Below are positions 7,998-14,967 of a stretch of DNA of 19,192 nt, one piece after another. The DNA lies in assembly GCA_050485745.1 (NCBI GenBank), contig JBJHBY010000037.1, forward strand, positions 1 through 19,192, read 5' to 3'. This DNA is from JBJHBY01 sp050485745 (GTDB lineage: Bacteria; Pseudomonadota; Gammaproteobacteria; Pseudomonadales; CAMLJR01). The notes beneath the pieces are model-generated. The model did not search any database, was not told the origin of the DNA, and saw nothing but the letters and a program-made list of their open reading frames with translations. The translations under genes and the position numbers were made by a program. The first letter of the stretch is position 1. The number at the start of each line of letters is the position of its first letter.

Positions 7998-8025
7998 GGT
8001 GGAAAAGGCTGCGCCGTTTTCCACC
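7998..8025 (+). repeat. REP-type bulged hairpin upstream of the RAYT gene
   Basis: GGTGGAAAAGGC (7998-8009) pairs with GCC plus TTTTCCACC (8013-8025), with a 3-base TGC loop and a single unpaired G at 8016 in the 3' arm. This layout (long stem, 3-base loop, one bulged G) matches the other REP units in this window. TTAG, a near match to the GTAG tetranucleotide, precedes it at 7992-7995. Its sequence family (GGTGGAAAA) differs from the GGGTTA family further right. Position next to the RAYT gene is typical of a cognate REP. Confidence 0.6.
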
Positions 8026-8110
8026 ACATCACCACATCACATCGACCATACCCACAGCCACCGCGCATCTAGAAGTGCCGCAGAGGGCGCCGCGTTGGGG
8101 GCGCGGCGAC

Positions 8111-9274
8111 TCAGGGCTTGTCGGCACCGACGATCCACATGGCGAAGAACTGGCTGTGGCCGCCATAGGCGTGGCCCATGGCGCGGCGGGCGCCGTCGAC
8201 CTGGTGGCCGCCGGCCATGCCGCGCACCTGCTGGGCGGCCTCGGCGAAGCGGATCATGCCGGAGGCGCCGATCGGGTTGGAGCTGAGCACCCCGCCGGAG
8301 CAGTTCCAGGGGATGTCGCCGCCCTCGTCGAGGCTGGTGGCGCCGTCCAGTGTCAGCCTCCAGCCTTCGCCCTTCGGGGCGAAGCCCAGGCTCTCCAGCC
8401 AGATCGGCTCGAACCAGGAAAACGGTACGTAGATCTCGGCGCAGTCCAGCTCCCGGCGCGGGTCGCGGATGCCGGCCTGGCTGTAAAGGTCGCGGGCACA
8501 GGTTTCACTGGCCACGGGGTAGACTTCGTTGCGCCAGGGGTAGAAACCCGGCTCGGAGCGCATCGCCGTGGCCTGCACCCAGGCGGGGGGGTTGGGTGCC
8601 TTGCGCGCGAGTTCATCGCAGGCCAGAACCATGGCACAGGCGCCGTCGGAGGAGGGGCAGCTCTCCAGAAAACGGGTCGGCTCCCACAGCATGGGGGACT
8701 GCTGCACCATCTCCAGGCTGATGTCGGGGATCTGCAGCTGTGCCCGCGGGTTGCACAGGGCGTGGCGCCGGTCCTTCACCGCGACCACGCAGCCGGTGTG
8801 TTCCGGCGCGCCGCTGCGGTGCATGTAATCGCGAATCACCGGGGCGAACATGCCGCCGGCGCCGGAGTTGAAGTGTGGCCGGAACGGCTGGCTGGGGGAC
8901 AGGGCCCACTGGGCGTTGGACTCGGACTGCTTTTCAAAGGCCACGGTGAGCACGCGCCGGAACACGCCGCTCTTGATGTGGGAGGCGGCGACGATGGCGG
9001 TGGAGCCGCCGACGCTGCCCGCGGTGTGCACCCGGATCACCGGCTTGCCGACCCCGCCCAGCGCCTCGGCCAGGTAGATCTCGGGCATGACCACGCCCTC
9101 GAACATGTCCGGTGCCTTGCCGATCACCAGGGCGTCGATGTCGGCCCAGCGGCAGTCGGCATCGCGCAGCGCCTCCTCGGCGGCCTCGCGCACCAGTCCG
9201 GCCATGGACACCTTCAGTTTGGAGCGGTAGCGGGCGCTCTGCCCGACACCGACAACGGCAACGCGCTCAGCCAT
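8111..9274 (-). CDS. Thiolase-fold lipid-transfer/aldolase-like protein (B)
   Basis: The 387-residue ATG-start protein has GGAGG six bases upstream and overlaps the preceding thiolase-fold gene by 8 bp. It begins with the thiolase motif RVAVVGVGQSARYRSK, then IDALVIGKAPDMFEG, a VHTAGSVGGSTAIVAASHI helix, SSDGACAMVLA, and GGVLSSNPIGASG with a closing MGHAYGGHSQF. Counting back from the conserved IxxG of the active-site helix, the nucleophilic Cys of true thiolases is Gly86 here. The GHP histidine position reads SNP, and the second catalytic Cys is absent. It belongs to the SCP-x/non-decarboxylating thiolase-like (Ltp) group. Members paired with DUF35 proteins, such as Ltp2 in steroid degradation, catalyse retro-aldol cleavage of CoA thioesters. 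With two DUF35 genes in the same operon, a similar C-C cleaving role is the best inference; the substrate is unknown. Confidence 0.85.
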   Translation of the reverse strand: MAERVAVVGVGQSARYRSKLKVSMAGLVREAAEEALRDADCRWADIDALVIGKAPDMFEGVVMPEIYLAEALGGVGKPVIRVHTAGSVGGSTAIVAASHIKSGVFRRVLTVAFEKQSESNAQWALSPSQPFRPHFNSGAGGMFAPVIRDYMHRSGAPEHTGCVVAVKDRRHALCNPRAQLQIPDISLEMVQQSPMLWEPTRFLESCPSSDGACAMVLACDELARKAPNPPAWVQATAMRSEPGFYPWRNEVYPVASETCARDLYSQAGIRDPRRELDCAEIYVPFSWFEPIWLESLGFAPKGEGWRLTLDGATSLDEGGDIPWNCSGGVLSSNPIGASGMIRFAEAAQQVRGMAGGHQVDGARRAMGHAYGGHSQFFAMWIVGADKP

Positions 9275-10325
9275 GTTCGGCCTCCAGAACCGCGACCAGG
9301 TTGTGTTGCAGGCAGGGGCCCGAGGTGGCGTGGGCGACGCCGCGCCGGGCCTCGCCGCTGCGCAGGCGCCGGAACACCTCGCCGAAGCGGTCCAGCCCGG
9401 CCGCCATCATCACATGGCCGGCGAGCACGCCCCCGGAGGGGTTGATGACGGTGCCGGCGTCGAGGCCCAGGGCATCGCGCAGGATCAGCTGCTGGTGGCT
9501 GAAGGGGGCGTACAGTTCGGCCACATCCACCGGGCCATTGGCCACGCCGGCGCGCTGCCCAGCCAGCGCCGTGGACACCGAGGTGGTGAGGTCGCGCAGG
9601 CCCAGCTGGTGCGGCTCCATGCGGTGGTCGATGCCGCGGATCCAGGCCGGGCGCGGGCACACACGCTGCGCCACCTCGCGGCTGGCAAGGATCAGCACCG
9701 AGGCACCGTCGCTGATCGGGCAGCAATCATGGCGGCGCAGGGGCGAGGCCAGCGGCGGCTCCGCCAGCAGTTGTTCCACACTGTAGCGGCCCTTGAGGTG
9801 GGCATCCGCCAGCTCCAGGGCGCGGGCGCGGCTGTCCGCCACCACCGCGGCCAGGTCGCGCTCGCCGTAGCGCCCGGACGCAAGCAGGGCATCGGCCTGC
9901 AGGGCCGCCAGGGAGATGCTGTCCGGCCACAGGGGAGCCAGATAGTAGGGGTCGAGCTGCTGGGAGAGGATCTCCGGCAGCGCACCGGGCGAGGACTTGC
10001 CGAAGCCATAGATCAGGGCGGTATCGATCTCGCCGCACTGGAACTTCAGCCAGGCCTCGTACAGGGCCCAGGCGGCGTCCATCTCGACGTGGGATTCCAC
10101 GGCACAGGGGGTGGCGCCGAGGGAGTCCACCGCCATGACGAAGGAGAACGCCCCTCCGGCCAGGTAGTCGCAGGAGCCTGAACAGATGAAGTCGATCTCC
10201 TCGCGGGCCAGGCCGGCATCCGCCAGCGCCTGGCCCAGCACCGGCATCAGGATCTCGACCTCGTTGAGGTCACGGGCGCAGGGCATCTGCGCCCGGGCGT
10301 AACCGATCACGGCGACGTCGCGCAT
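9267..10325 (-). CDS. Thiolase-fold lipid-transfer/aldolase-like protein (A)
   Basis: I place the start at the ATG at 10325. It shares one base with the upstream gene's TGA (TGATG) and begins the thiolase-type sequence MRDVAVIGYARAQMP. A further in-frame ATG at 10442 would run back into the DUF35 gene. The protein has 352 residues with EEIDFICSGSCDYLAGG, ISDGASVLILASREV, AELYAPFSHQQL, NPSGGVLAGH and AHATSGPCLQHNLVAVLE. The helix VEMDAAWALYEAWLKFQCGE aligns with the nucleophile helix of thiolases but has Glu81 where the catalytic Cys should be. It is therefore unlikely to perform thiolysis. It is related to, but clearly different from, the next gene; the two may form a heteromer, or each may pair with one DUF35 partner. 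Confidence 0.85.
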   Translation of the reverse strand: MRDVAVIGYARAQMPCARDLNEVEILMPVLGQALADAGLAREEIDFICSGSCDYLAGGAFSFVMAVDSLGATPCAVESHVEMDAAWALYEAWLKFQCGEIDTALIYGFGKSSPGALPEILSQQLDPYYLAPLWPDSISLAALQADALLASGRYGERDLAAVVADSRARALELADAHLKGRYSVEQLLAEPPLASPLRRHDCCPISDGASVLILASREVAQRVCPRPAWIRGIDHRMEPHQLGLRDLTTSVSTALAGQRAGVANGPVDVAELYAPFSHQQLILRDALGLDAGTVINPSGGVLAGHVMMAAGLDRFGEVFRRLRSGEARRGVAHATSGPCLQHNLVAVLEAEHG

Positions 10326-10852
10326 CAGCCAGCCCTCCGTGTCGCGGCCCTGGCCAGGCAGCGTTCGCGCAGTGCGGGAATGTCCACCAGGGGTTCGTCC
10401 AGCAGGCGAAACCAGCAGATGTTCTCCAGGCCGTAGGTCCATTCTTCACGCGGGCGCCAGACCGCCTGCACGCGGCTGCCAATCCTGACGTCCGCCGGGT
10501 CGCAGTCGGCCACCAGATGGCTGATGGCCTGGTCGGCGCCGTCCAGCAGGATGTTGGCAACGGTGAAGGGTGGCTTGAGGCTGCTCGCCGGGATCGGCAG
10601 GTGCACCGTGGTGAAGGTGAGCACGGTGCCGGTGTCCGCCAGCTCGACCAGTTCCGTGGTCGGGCAGCCGCTCTCCGGGTCCGCACCCAGGGGCGGGATC
10701 AGCACCTTGCCGGTGGCCGGGGACAGGCCACCGACGATGCGGCCCTCGCGGATGGCGTGCAGGAAAGGCGTGATGGTCCGCGATGCGTAAAAGTCGTAAT
10801 CGAGGTGGATGGGGGCCTCGAACATCTCCACCGGTTCCAGATCGTCGATCAT
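10325..10852 (-). CDS. DUF35 OB-fold acyl-CoA-binding-type protein (B)
   Basis: This encodes 175 residues from the ATG at 10852, which overlaps the previous gene's stop as ATGA. The pattern is DUF35-like. An N-terminal helix region (DYDFYASRTITPFLHAIREG) leads to GKVLIPPLGADPESGCPTTE, then an OB-fold-like beta stretch (TELVELADTGTVLTFTTVHL, PPFTVANILLDGAD, SHLVADCDPADVRIGSRVQA). DUF35 proteins normally have a rubredoxin-like zinc ribbon before the OB fold. Here only one Cys (SGCPT) is present, so zinc binding is doubtful. In steroid-degrading bacteria such proteins form complexes with thiolase-fold aldolases and help bind the CoA ester. Translational coupling to the thiolase-fold gene supports the same role. 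Confidence 0.82.
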   Translation of the reverse strand: MIDDLEPVEMFEAPIHLDYDFYASRTITPFLHAIREGRIVGGLSPATGKVLIPPLGADPESGCPTTELVELADTGTVLTFTTVHLPIPASSLKPPFTVANILLDGADQAISHLVADCDPADVRIGSRVQAVWRPREEWTYGLENICWFRLLDEPLVDIPALRERCLARAATRRAG

Positions 10853-11316
10853 GCCGGGGCCTCCCCGTCGGGCTCGAAGCAGGCAATATCGGTAATCGCT
10901 CCCCGCGACTCATGCGCCCAGCGCACCCGCAGGCGCATGCCCCGGGACAGGGCCTCTGGGCCGGGCACATCCACCAGGTGCAGGAACGGTGTATCCGCAC
11001 CGTCGAGCAGGATCAGGCCGAAGGCAAAGGGCCTCTGCAGCAGGTGATGGGGGCGCGGCTGTGCGATCCAGGTCCAGTGCTGCAGGCTGCCGCGATCACC
11101 GACCTCCACCCATTCAGTGGTGGCCTCGCTGTCGCGGGGGTCGTATTCCGTGGGCGGAAACAACACCGTGCCATCGGCGGCGCGGCGGCCGAACAGGCGC
11201 CGCTGCTGCAGCGCGGCCAGGAAACGGCCAATCAGCGGCCCGGGGCTGCGGGTGTAGGTGTAGCCGAGCTGGAAGCCCGCCCTGAGCAGGGACTCATCGG
11301 GTGCAGGGGAAGCCAT
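10849..11316 (-). CDS. DUF35 OB-fold acyl-CoA-binding-type protein (A)
   Basis: First gene of the four-gene minus-strand operon, 155 residues from the ATG at 11316 with GGAG about 8 bases upstream. It has the same architecture as its neighbour: YTYTRSPGPLIGRFLAALQQ, then GTVLFPPTEYDPRDSEATTE, followed by OB-fold strands (TEWVEVGDRGSLQHWTWIAQ, PFAFGLILLDGADTPFLHLV) and a closing ALSRGMRLRVRW. There is no cysteine in the segment where the zinc ribbon would be. It overlaps the next gene by 4 bp. It is a paralogue of that gene but well diverged, so the operon probably carries two different DUF35/thiolase pairs. Function is inferred from context. Confidence 0.8.
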   Translation of the reverse strand: MASPAPDESLLRAGFQLGYTYTRSPGPLIGRFLAALQQRRLFGRRAADGTVLFPPTEYDPRDSEATTEWVEVGDRGSLQHWTWIAQPRPHHLLQRPFAFGLILLDGADTPFLHLVDVPGPEALSRGMRLRVRWAHESRGAITDIACFEPDGEAPA

Positions 11317-11412
11317 GGAGCACGCTCCGGTCGCGATGGTCCGCTGACTCTAGCGCTGCGCGCGCGCGGCGCCAATGACGATTCCGATCAATCGGGGAGG
11401 CAAAAGCGCGCG

Positions 11413-11436
11413 AAAAAAGGCCCGGCGTACCGGGCC
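11413..11436 (-). terminator. Rho-independent terminator for the small minus-strand gene
   Basis: Read on the minus strand, GGCCCGG and CCGGGCC form a perfect 7-bp GC stem with a 4-base loop (TACG), followed directly by six T. It lies about 45 bp after the stop of the gene at 11483-11854 and before the DUF35 operon starts at 11316. It therefore separates the two transcription units. Confidence 0.85.
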
Positions 11437-11482
11437 TGGCAAGCCATGACGGAGGATGGTCATGGATCGGGAGGAACTCGTT

Positions 11483-11854
11483 TCAGTGCTGCAGCCAGCC
11501 GAGATAGCCGCAACCCTCGACCTCGTCGTCGGTCACCTGGGGGCCGTCTTCCAGGGGCGCCATCAGCCAGTCGGCGCTTTCAGCATCACTCGCCGGCACG
11601 CTGCCGTAACAGTGGCCGGCCAGGGGATCCGCCGGTGTCAGGTACGCCTGGTAGGCCTCGTAGACTTCCGCGTAGGCTTTCAGGCCAGCGCGATAATCGC
11701 TGGAGGCCTGACCGCAGGTGGAGATGGCGGAGACACAACCGGTGAGTGCTTTCGGTGCAGCGCGCTCCATACGGGGGCGTGCGACCACGGCGGCGACAGG
11801 TGCCGTCCGCGGCGCGCCGGTGGTGGTGATGGTTTTTCCTGTGGCTGCTGGCAT
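11483..11854 (-). CDS. Small hypothetical protein
   Basis: This encodes 123 residues. The ATG at 11854 has GAGAGG about 9 bases upstream, and a clear intrinsic terminator follows the stop, which supports expression on this strand. The N-terminal 30 residues are rich in Thr, Ala and Pro. The rest includes CVSAISTCGQASSDYRAGLK, AYAEVYEAYQAYLTP, an acidic segment and a closing EGCGYLGWLQH. There are four cysteines, no signal peptide or membrane segment, and no recognised domain. Longer open frames on both strands overlap this region but lack ribosome sites. Its upstream region carries repeated TTCCGTGA motifs that may be a control site. Confidence 0.55.
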   Translation of the reverse strand: MPAATGKTITTTGAPRTAPVAAVVARPRMERAAPKALTGCVSAISTCGQASSDYRAGLKAYAEVYEAYQAYLTPADPLAGHCYGSVPASDAESADWLMAPLEDGPQVTDDEVEGCGYLGWLQH

Positions 11855-12185
11855 AGGGGGTAACCTCTCTTAAATTCCGTGAATTCAGCGCCTTCCGTGA
11901 ATGGCCCGGTAGGGCCGGGGCGGTGTGTCGTGCCCAGTGGGGTACACGGGCATCATCCGCATCGCCATGGTCCATCACAGGTGTTGCAATTCCGTGACCA
12001 ACTTTGCCGCCCCATCGCAAAATTTGGCGACAGGGAGATTTCCAACGCAATGTTTATTGCGCACAATGACCCCCGGCCGGACCACCTCCGCTGACCAGGG
12101 ACCGGCACCGTGAGGCCCTGGGAAATCCTGGCCTCCTGTAAACTGACCTCCTACAACAAGGCATAACCACAAAGAGGATTCCAAC
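11855..12185. promoter_or_regulatory. 331-bp divergent region with repeated TTCCGTGA motifs
   Basis: The region lies between the divergent 123-residue gene and the MAPEG gene. TTCCGTGAAT occurs at 11875-11884 and 11893-11902 (18 bp apart), and TTCCGTGA again at 11990-11997; two of the three are preceded by AA. A small perfect hairpin CGCAAT-GTTT-ATTGCG lies at 12046-12061, and GGCCC-GGTA-GGGCC at 11903-11916. The repeats may bind a regulator of either gene. I see no credible gene in the region. Confidence 0.35.
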
Positions 12186-12605
12186 ATGCCCCACGCCCTG
12201 CTGCAGCCCGTTCTGGCATTGCTGTTTCTGGCCTTTGTCGTCTGGCTGGTCATGTTCGTTACCCGCTTCAAATTTTTAGGCTCCGCCAAGATCGACCCGC
12301 AGAGCCTGGCCACACCCGAGGACGTCAACCGGGTGCTGCCGGCATCGGCGCGCAACCCCTCGAACAACTTCAAGAATTTGTTCGAAGTGCCGGTGTTGTT
12401 CTATGTGCTGTGTGTCTATCTGGTGCTCACCGGGCAGGGCAGTGGCCTCGACGTAACCCTGGCCTGGGTGTTCGTCGGCTTTCGCTATCTGCATTCGCTG
12501 ATTCAGTGCACCTATAACAATGTGAACCATCGCTTCGGTGCCTATGCGGTATCCTGCATCGCGCTCTGGGTGATGCTGGTGAAGGCCGTGATCGGCGCGT
12601 TCTGA
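12186..12605 (+). CDS. MAPEG-family membrane protein
   Basis: This encodes 139 residues from the ATG at 12186, with AAGAGGA about 8 bases upstream. It has four hydrophobic segments: about residues 7-26, 66-83, 89-106 and 118-137. The MAPEG signature is visible: ARNPSNNFKNLFEVPVLFYV, with the Asn/Glu pair of the NxxE motif (N64, E67) in helix 2, then VGFRYLHSLIQCTYNNVNHR between helices 3 and 4. MAPEG proteins are small integral membrane trimers, some of which conjugate glutathione or reduce peroxides. Many bacterial members, including this type, have unknown substrates. It looks monocistronic, with a REP hairpin 15 bp after its stop. Confidence 0.88.
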   Translation: MPHALLQPVLALLFLAFVVWLVMFVTRFKFLGSAKIDPQSLATPEDVNRVLPASARNPSNNFKNLFEVPVLFYVLCVYLVLTGQGSGLDVTLAWVFVGFRYLHSLIQCTYNNVNHRFGAYAVSCIALWVMLVKAVIGAF

Positions 12606-12620
12606 TCATCGCTGAGAAGG

Positions 12621-12650
12621 CCGGGTTACGCGGCGGAGCCGCTAACCCGG
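12621..12650 (-). repeat. REP-type bulged hairpin, GGGTTA family
   Basis: CCGGGTTA and GCGGC pair with GCCGC and TAACCCGG around a GGA loop, leaving one unpaired C at 12629 (G on the minus strand, in the 3' arm). The stem is 13 bp. Apart from the outer bases and loop it matches the REP units at 14878 and 15153, but no GTAG is present on its 5' (minus-strand) side, so it may be decayed. It lies just after the MAPEG stop and may also act as an mRNA-stabilising or terminator-like structure. Confidence 0.7.
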
Positions 12651-12699
12651 CGGCACTTTGGAACAAAGCCTGCGAGGGTGGGGCTGCTACACTGCGACC

Positions 12700-14526
12700 A
12701 TGTCAGATGTTCCCGACTCTCAGGCACTCCCCGCTGACGATGCCGCGCTGGACACCCTCTGGGCTCCTGCACAGGCGCCCGCCATTGCCCCTGCGCCTGT
12801 CATCAGTGCCCTGCTGGCGCAGCCCGTCCCGGATGAAGCGGGTCTGGCCGAGGTCGCCGAGGCGCGCCTTGGCGCCGCGCTCGACGATCCACGCTGTCGC
12901 GGCCGCCTGGCCCTGGCGGACCAGATTTGTCGCGCGCTGTCCGGTGCAGCCTGCCTGCCACCCCCACTACAGCGGCAACTGCTGGACCTGCGTCCCGCAC
13001 TGGGTGCCTGCGCCCTGCTGCACACTGGCTGGCTGCTGCAGCCCGACCACCCCGTGCGCGATGTACTGCGCCAATGGCTGACGCTGTGCACCGGCTGGCA
13101 CCCCGAGCTCGGCCGCGCCGGTGAGCAGCCCCTGCGGCAGTGGCGGGATGCGCTGCTGCCGCTCCAGGACAGTGCCGACCCCGGGATGTGGGCCCAAGCA
13201 GCAACCACCCTGGCCGGTTTGCAGCAACAGCGCGAGCAACAGCGGCAGCGCCTGGACCCGCGCCTGCAGGCGGCCGAGGAGGGACCACTGCGTGCCGCGC
13301 GGGCCCGCACCAGCGCCGCGCGCCAACTGAATCAACGCCTCGGTGGCCGGTGTCTGCCCACCGCCGTGACGGAACTGTTTCATGGCCCCTGGTTCACCGC
13401 TCTGCAACAAATCTGGTTGCGCCAGGGTGAGTCGAGTGCACAGTGGGCGGCCCTGCTGCAGGTTGCCGATGAGCTGATCTGGTGTCTGCAGCCCGAGGCC
13501 CTGGAGGAAGAGCATCGCGGCCGTTTCTACGACCTCGCCGCAGAGCTCGGCGGCCGCCTGCGGCAGACGGCCGACGCCACTGGCCCGGGCCTGTTGTCCG
13601 AGCCCCTGTTTGCCGCGGTGGAGGTTGCCTTGCTGGCCAGCCTGAAGAACCAGCCCCTGCCCTCCGAGCCAGTACCGCTGATCAGCAACCAGGATCCGTG
13701 GTCCGGCAGCCAGACCCATCTCAGCCGACACCTGCTCGCAGCCCTGGAGTCCGTGCGCCCCGGGGACTGGTTTCTCGGTACAGACCCACCGCAACCGCGG
13801 CTGCGCCTGGTCTGCCGGCTCGAGGACGCTCGCCAGCTGCTGTTCGCCAACTGGCTTGGGGTGCGCGCCGAGGCCCTGTCCTTCGAACGCTTCGCCTACC
13901 AGCGCGGCGGGCAGACGCTGCTGCCCCTGCCCGACGCCGGTGTGGTCGATGTGGTGATTGAAAAGGCCCTGGCGCAGCAGGTCGCGCTGTCGGCCGCGGA
14001 AGAGCAGCAGGTGCGGGAGCGGCAACGCCAGGACGCCGCCCGGCGCGAGGCGGCGGAAGCGGCGCGAGCACAGGCCCGGGCGCGGGTGCAGGCAGAGGTG
14101 GATCGCCGGGCCCTGGCGGAAGCGGCTGCCCGGGAGGCGGAAGAGCAGGCACTGCGTGAACAGGAGCAGAAGAGCCGCCAGGCACGGCAGGCGCGTCTCG
14201 GTGCGGATACGGCTTCCCGCGAACGCCAGGCGCGACAGCAGGTCTCCACGCTCTCGATCGGTAGCTGGCTGCTGCTGCACGACGAGACCGGCGCAGAACG
14301 ACGCATGAAACTCGCGGTGAAGCTGCCTTCCAGCGGCAAGCTGATCCTGGTGGACCGCGAGGGCCGCCAGCGCACCGAGCTGGGCGCTGCGGAACTGGTC
14401 ACACGATTGGCGGAGGGCAGCGCGGTACTGCTGGAAGCACAGGCGGGGTTCGACGATACTCTGGCCAGGGTGGTCGATGGTTTGCGCCGCGAACGCGGCC
14501 TGTCGCGGAGGGAGGGAGATGGCTGA
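12700..14526 (+). CDS. DUF1631-family protein
   Basis: I choose the ATG at 12700 (608 residues) over an in-frame TTG at 12658; neither has a strong ribosome site. TACACT at 12688-12693 could be a -10 box, giving a very short leader. The pattern matches DUF1631: HPVRDVLRQWLTLCTGW near residue 118, LFHGPWFTALQQIWLRQG near residue 227, and ELIWCLQPEALEEE. A long Ala/Glu/Arg/Gln-rich coiled coil follows at about 430-510, then a C-terminal beta domain (about 518-600) with LSIGSWLLLHD, RRMKLAVKL and GKLILVDREG. That last domain resembles the end of DUF1631 proteins and has some PilZ-like character. No membrane segment is seen. The family is uncharacterised. Its stop overlaps the start of a PilZ gene by 8 bp, pointing to c-di-GMP-related regulation. 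Confidence 0.8.
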   Translation: MSDVPDSQALPADDAALDTLWAPAQAPAIAPAPVISALLAQPVPDEAGLAEVAEARLGAALDDPRCRGRLALADQICRALSGAACLPPPLQRQLLDLRPALGACALLHTGWLLQPDHPVRDVLRQWLTLCTGWHPELGRAGEQPLRQWRDALLPLQDSADPGMWAQAATTLAGLQQQREQQRQRLDPRLQAAEEGPLRAARARTSAARQLNQRLGGRCLPTAVTELFHGPWFTALQQIWLRQGESSAQWAALLQVADELIWCLQPEALEEEHRGRFYDLAAELGGRLRQTADATGPGLLSEPLFAAVEVALLASLKNQPLPSEPVPLISNQDPWSGSQTHLSRHLLAALESVRPGDWFLGTDPPQPRLRLVCRLEDARQLLFANWLGVRAEALSFERFAYQRGGQTLLPLPDAGVVDVVIEKALAQQVALSAAEEQQVRERQRQDAARREAAEAARAQARARVQAEVDRRALAEAAAREAEEQALREQEQKSRQARQARLGADTASRERQARQQVSTLSIGSWLLLHDETGAERRMKLAVKLPSSGKLILVDREGRQRTELGAAELVTRLAEGSAVLLEAQAGFDDTLARVVDGLRRERGLSRREGDG

Positions 14527-14881
14527 GCTTCAGGATGACGAGCGCCGCGTCGAGTTGCGAATGATGGCGCAGGCCGCGGTGTTCGTGGAGATTTGCGCCG
14601 CCGATTACGAGACCTCCGAGGCGGGCAATATCAGCATCTGCTCGAGTATGGATATCTCGGCCAACGGACTGCAGGTGCGCCTGGACCAGCCGGTTCTGCC
14701 CGGCACCATCCTGCGCCTGTGTGCGGAGTTCCCTGACGGGCGCGAGCCACTGTTCCTGGTCGGCGAGGTGAAGTGGTATCGCCCCGACGGCGAGGACTAT
14801 CTCGCCGGCTTTGCCCTGTTCGATTCGGAACAGACCGACATCCTGGCCTGGAAAGAACTCGTCGCCGCCCGCTTTGCGTAG
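14519..14881 (+). CDS. PilZ-domain c-di-GMP receptor protein
   Basis: This encodes 120 residues from the ATG at 14519, with GGAGGGAG immediately upstream. The start lies inside the end of the DUF1631 gene (8-bp overlap), so translation is probably coupled. It is a stand-alone PilZ domain with both c-di-GMP contacts intact: the RxxxR motif (Arg10-Val-Glu-Leu-Arg14) and the DxSxxG motif (Asp45-Ile-Ser47-Ala-Asn-Gly50). The ending FLVGEVKWYRPDGEDYLAGF is typical of the beta-barrel. It likely passes the c-di-GMP signal to a partner, for which the adjacent DUF1631 protein is the first candidate. The TAG stop codon is part of the GTAG tetranucleotide of the following REP element. Confidence 0.9.
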   Translation: MAELQDDERRVELRMMAQAAVFVEICAADYETSEAGNISICSSMDISANGLQVRLDQPVLPGTILRLCAEFPDGREPLFLVGEVKWYRPDGEDYLAGFALFDSEQTDILAWKELVAARFA

Positions 14882-14913
14882 GCTGGGTTAGCGGCAAAGC
14901 CGCGTAACCCAGC
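14878..14913 (+). repeat. REP element with GTAG tetranucleotide, GGGTTA family
   Basis: GTAG (14878-14881) is followed by GCTGGGTTA and GCGGC pairing with GCCGC and TAACCCAGC around an AAA loop. There is one unpaired G at 14904 in the 3' arm. This is the standard architecture of RAYT-recognised REP sequences: tetranucleotide, bulged stem, short loop. The PilZ stop codon lies inside GTAG. Confidence 0.85.
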
Positions 14914-14935
14914 GTCGCCACCCATGTCAGACGGT

Positions 14936-14963
14936 CCCGGGAGTTTCCTGCGAAGCTCCCGGG
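14936..14963. repeat. Strong hairpin within the repeat array
   Basis: CCCGGGAG (14936-14943) pairs with CTCCCGGG (14956-14963). After a T-G wobble the stem continues with TTC/GAA and closes on a CTGC loop. There is no T-run, so a classical terminator is doubtful. It is more likely another palindromic repeat unit, although it could block transcription from either side. Confidence 0.55.
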
Positions 14964-14967
14964 GGGT

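Noticed and set aside
7376..8025. IS200/IS605 insertion sequence
   Set aside because: The transposase is of the REP-associated single-copy type (YafM-like). No left-end/right-end element boundaries or TnpB gene are present.
7913..9445. Plus-strand open frame of 510 codons opposite the thiolase-fold genes
   Set aside because: It is the complement of two recognised, overlapping minus-strand genes in GC-rich DNA. Its translation is a low-complexity Gly/Ala/His/Val mixture with no family resemblance and no ribosome site.
12967..14280. Minus-strand open frame of 437 codons
   Set aside because: It lies opposite the DUF1631 gene. The Gln/Gly/Leu-rich translation mirrors the Ala/Arg/Glu coiled coil and has no supporting motifs.
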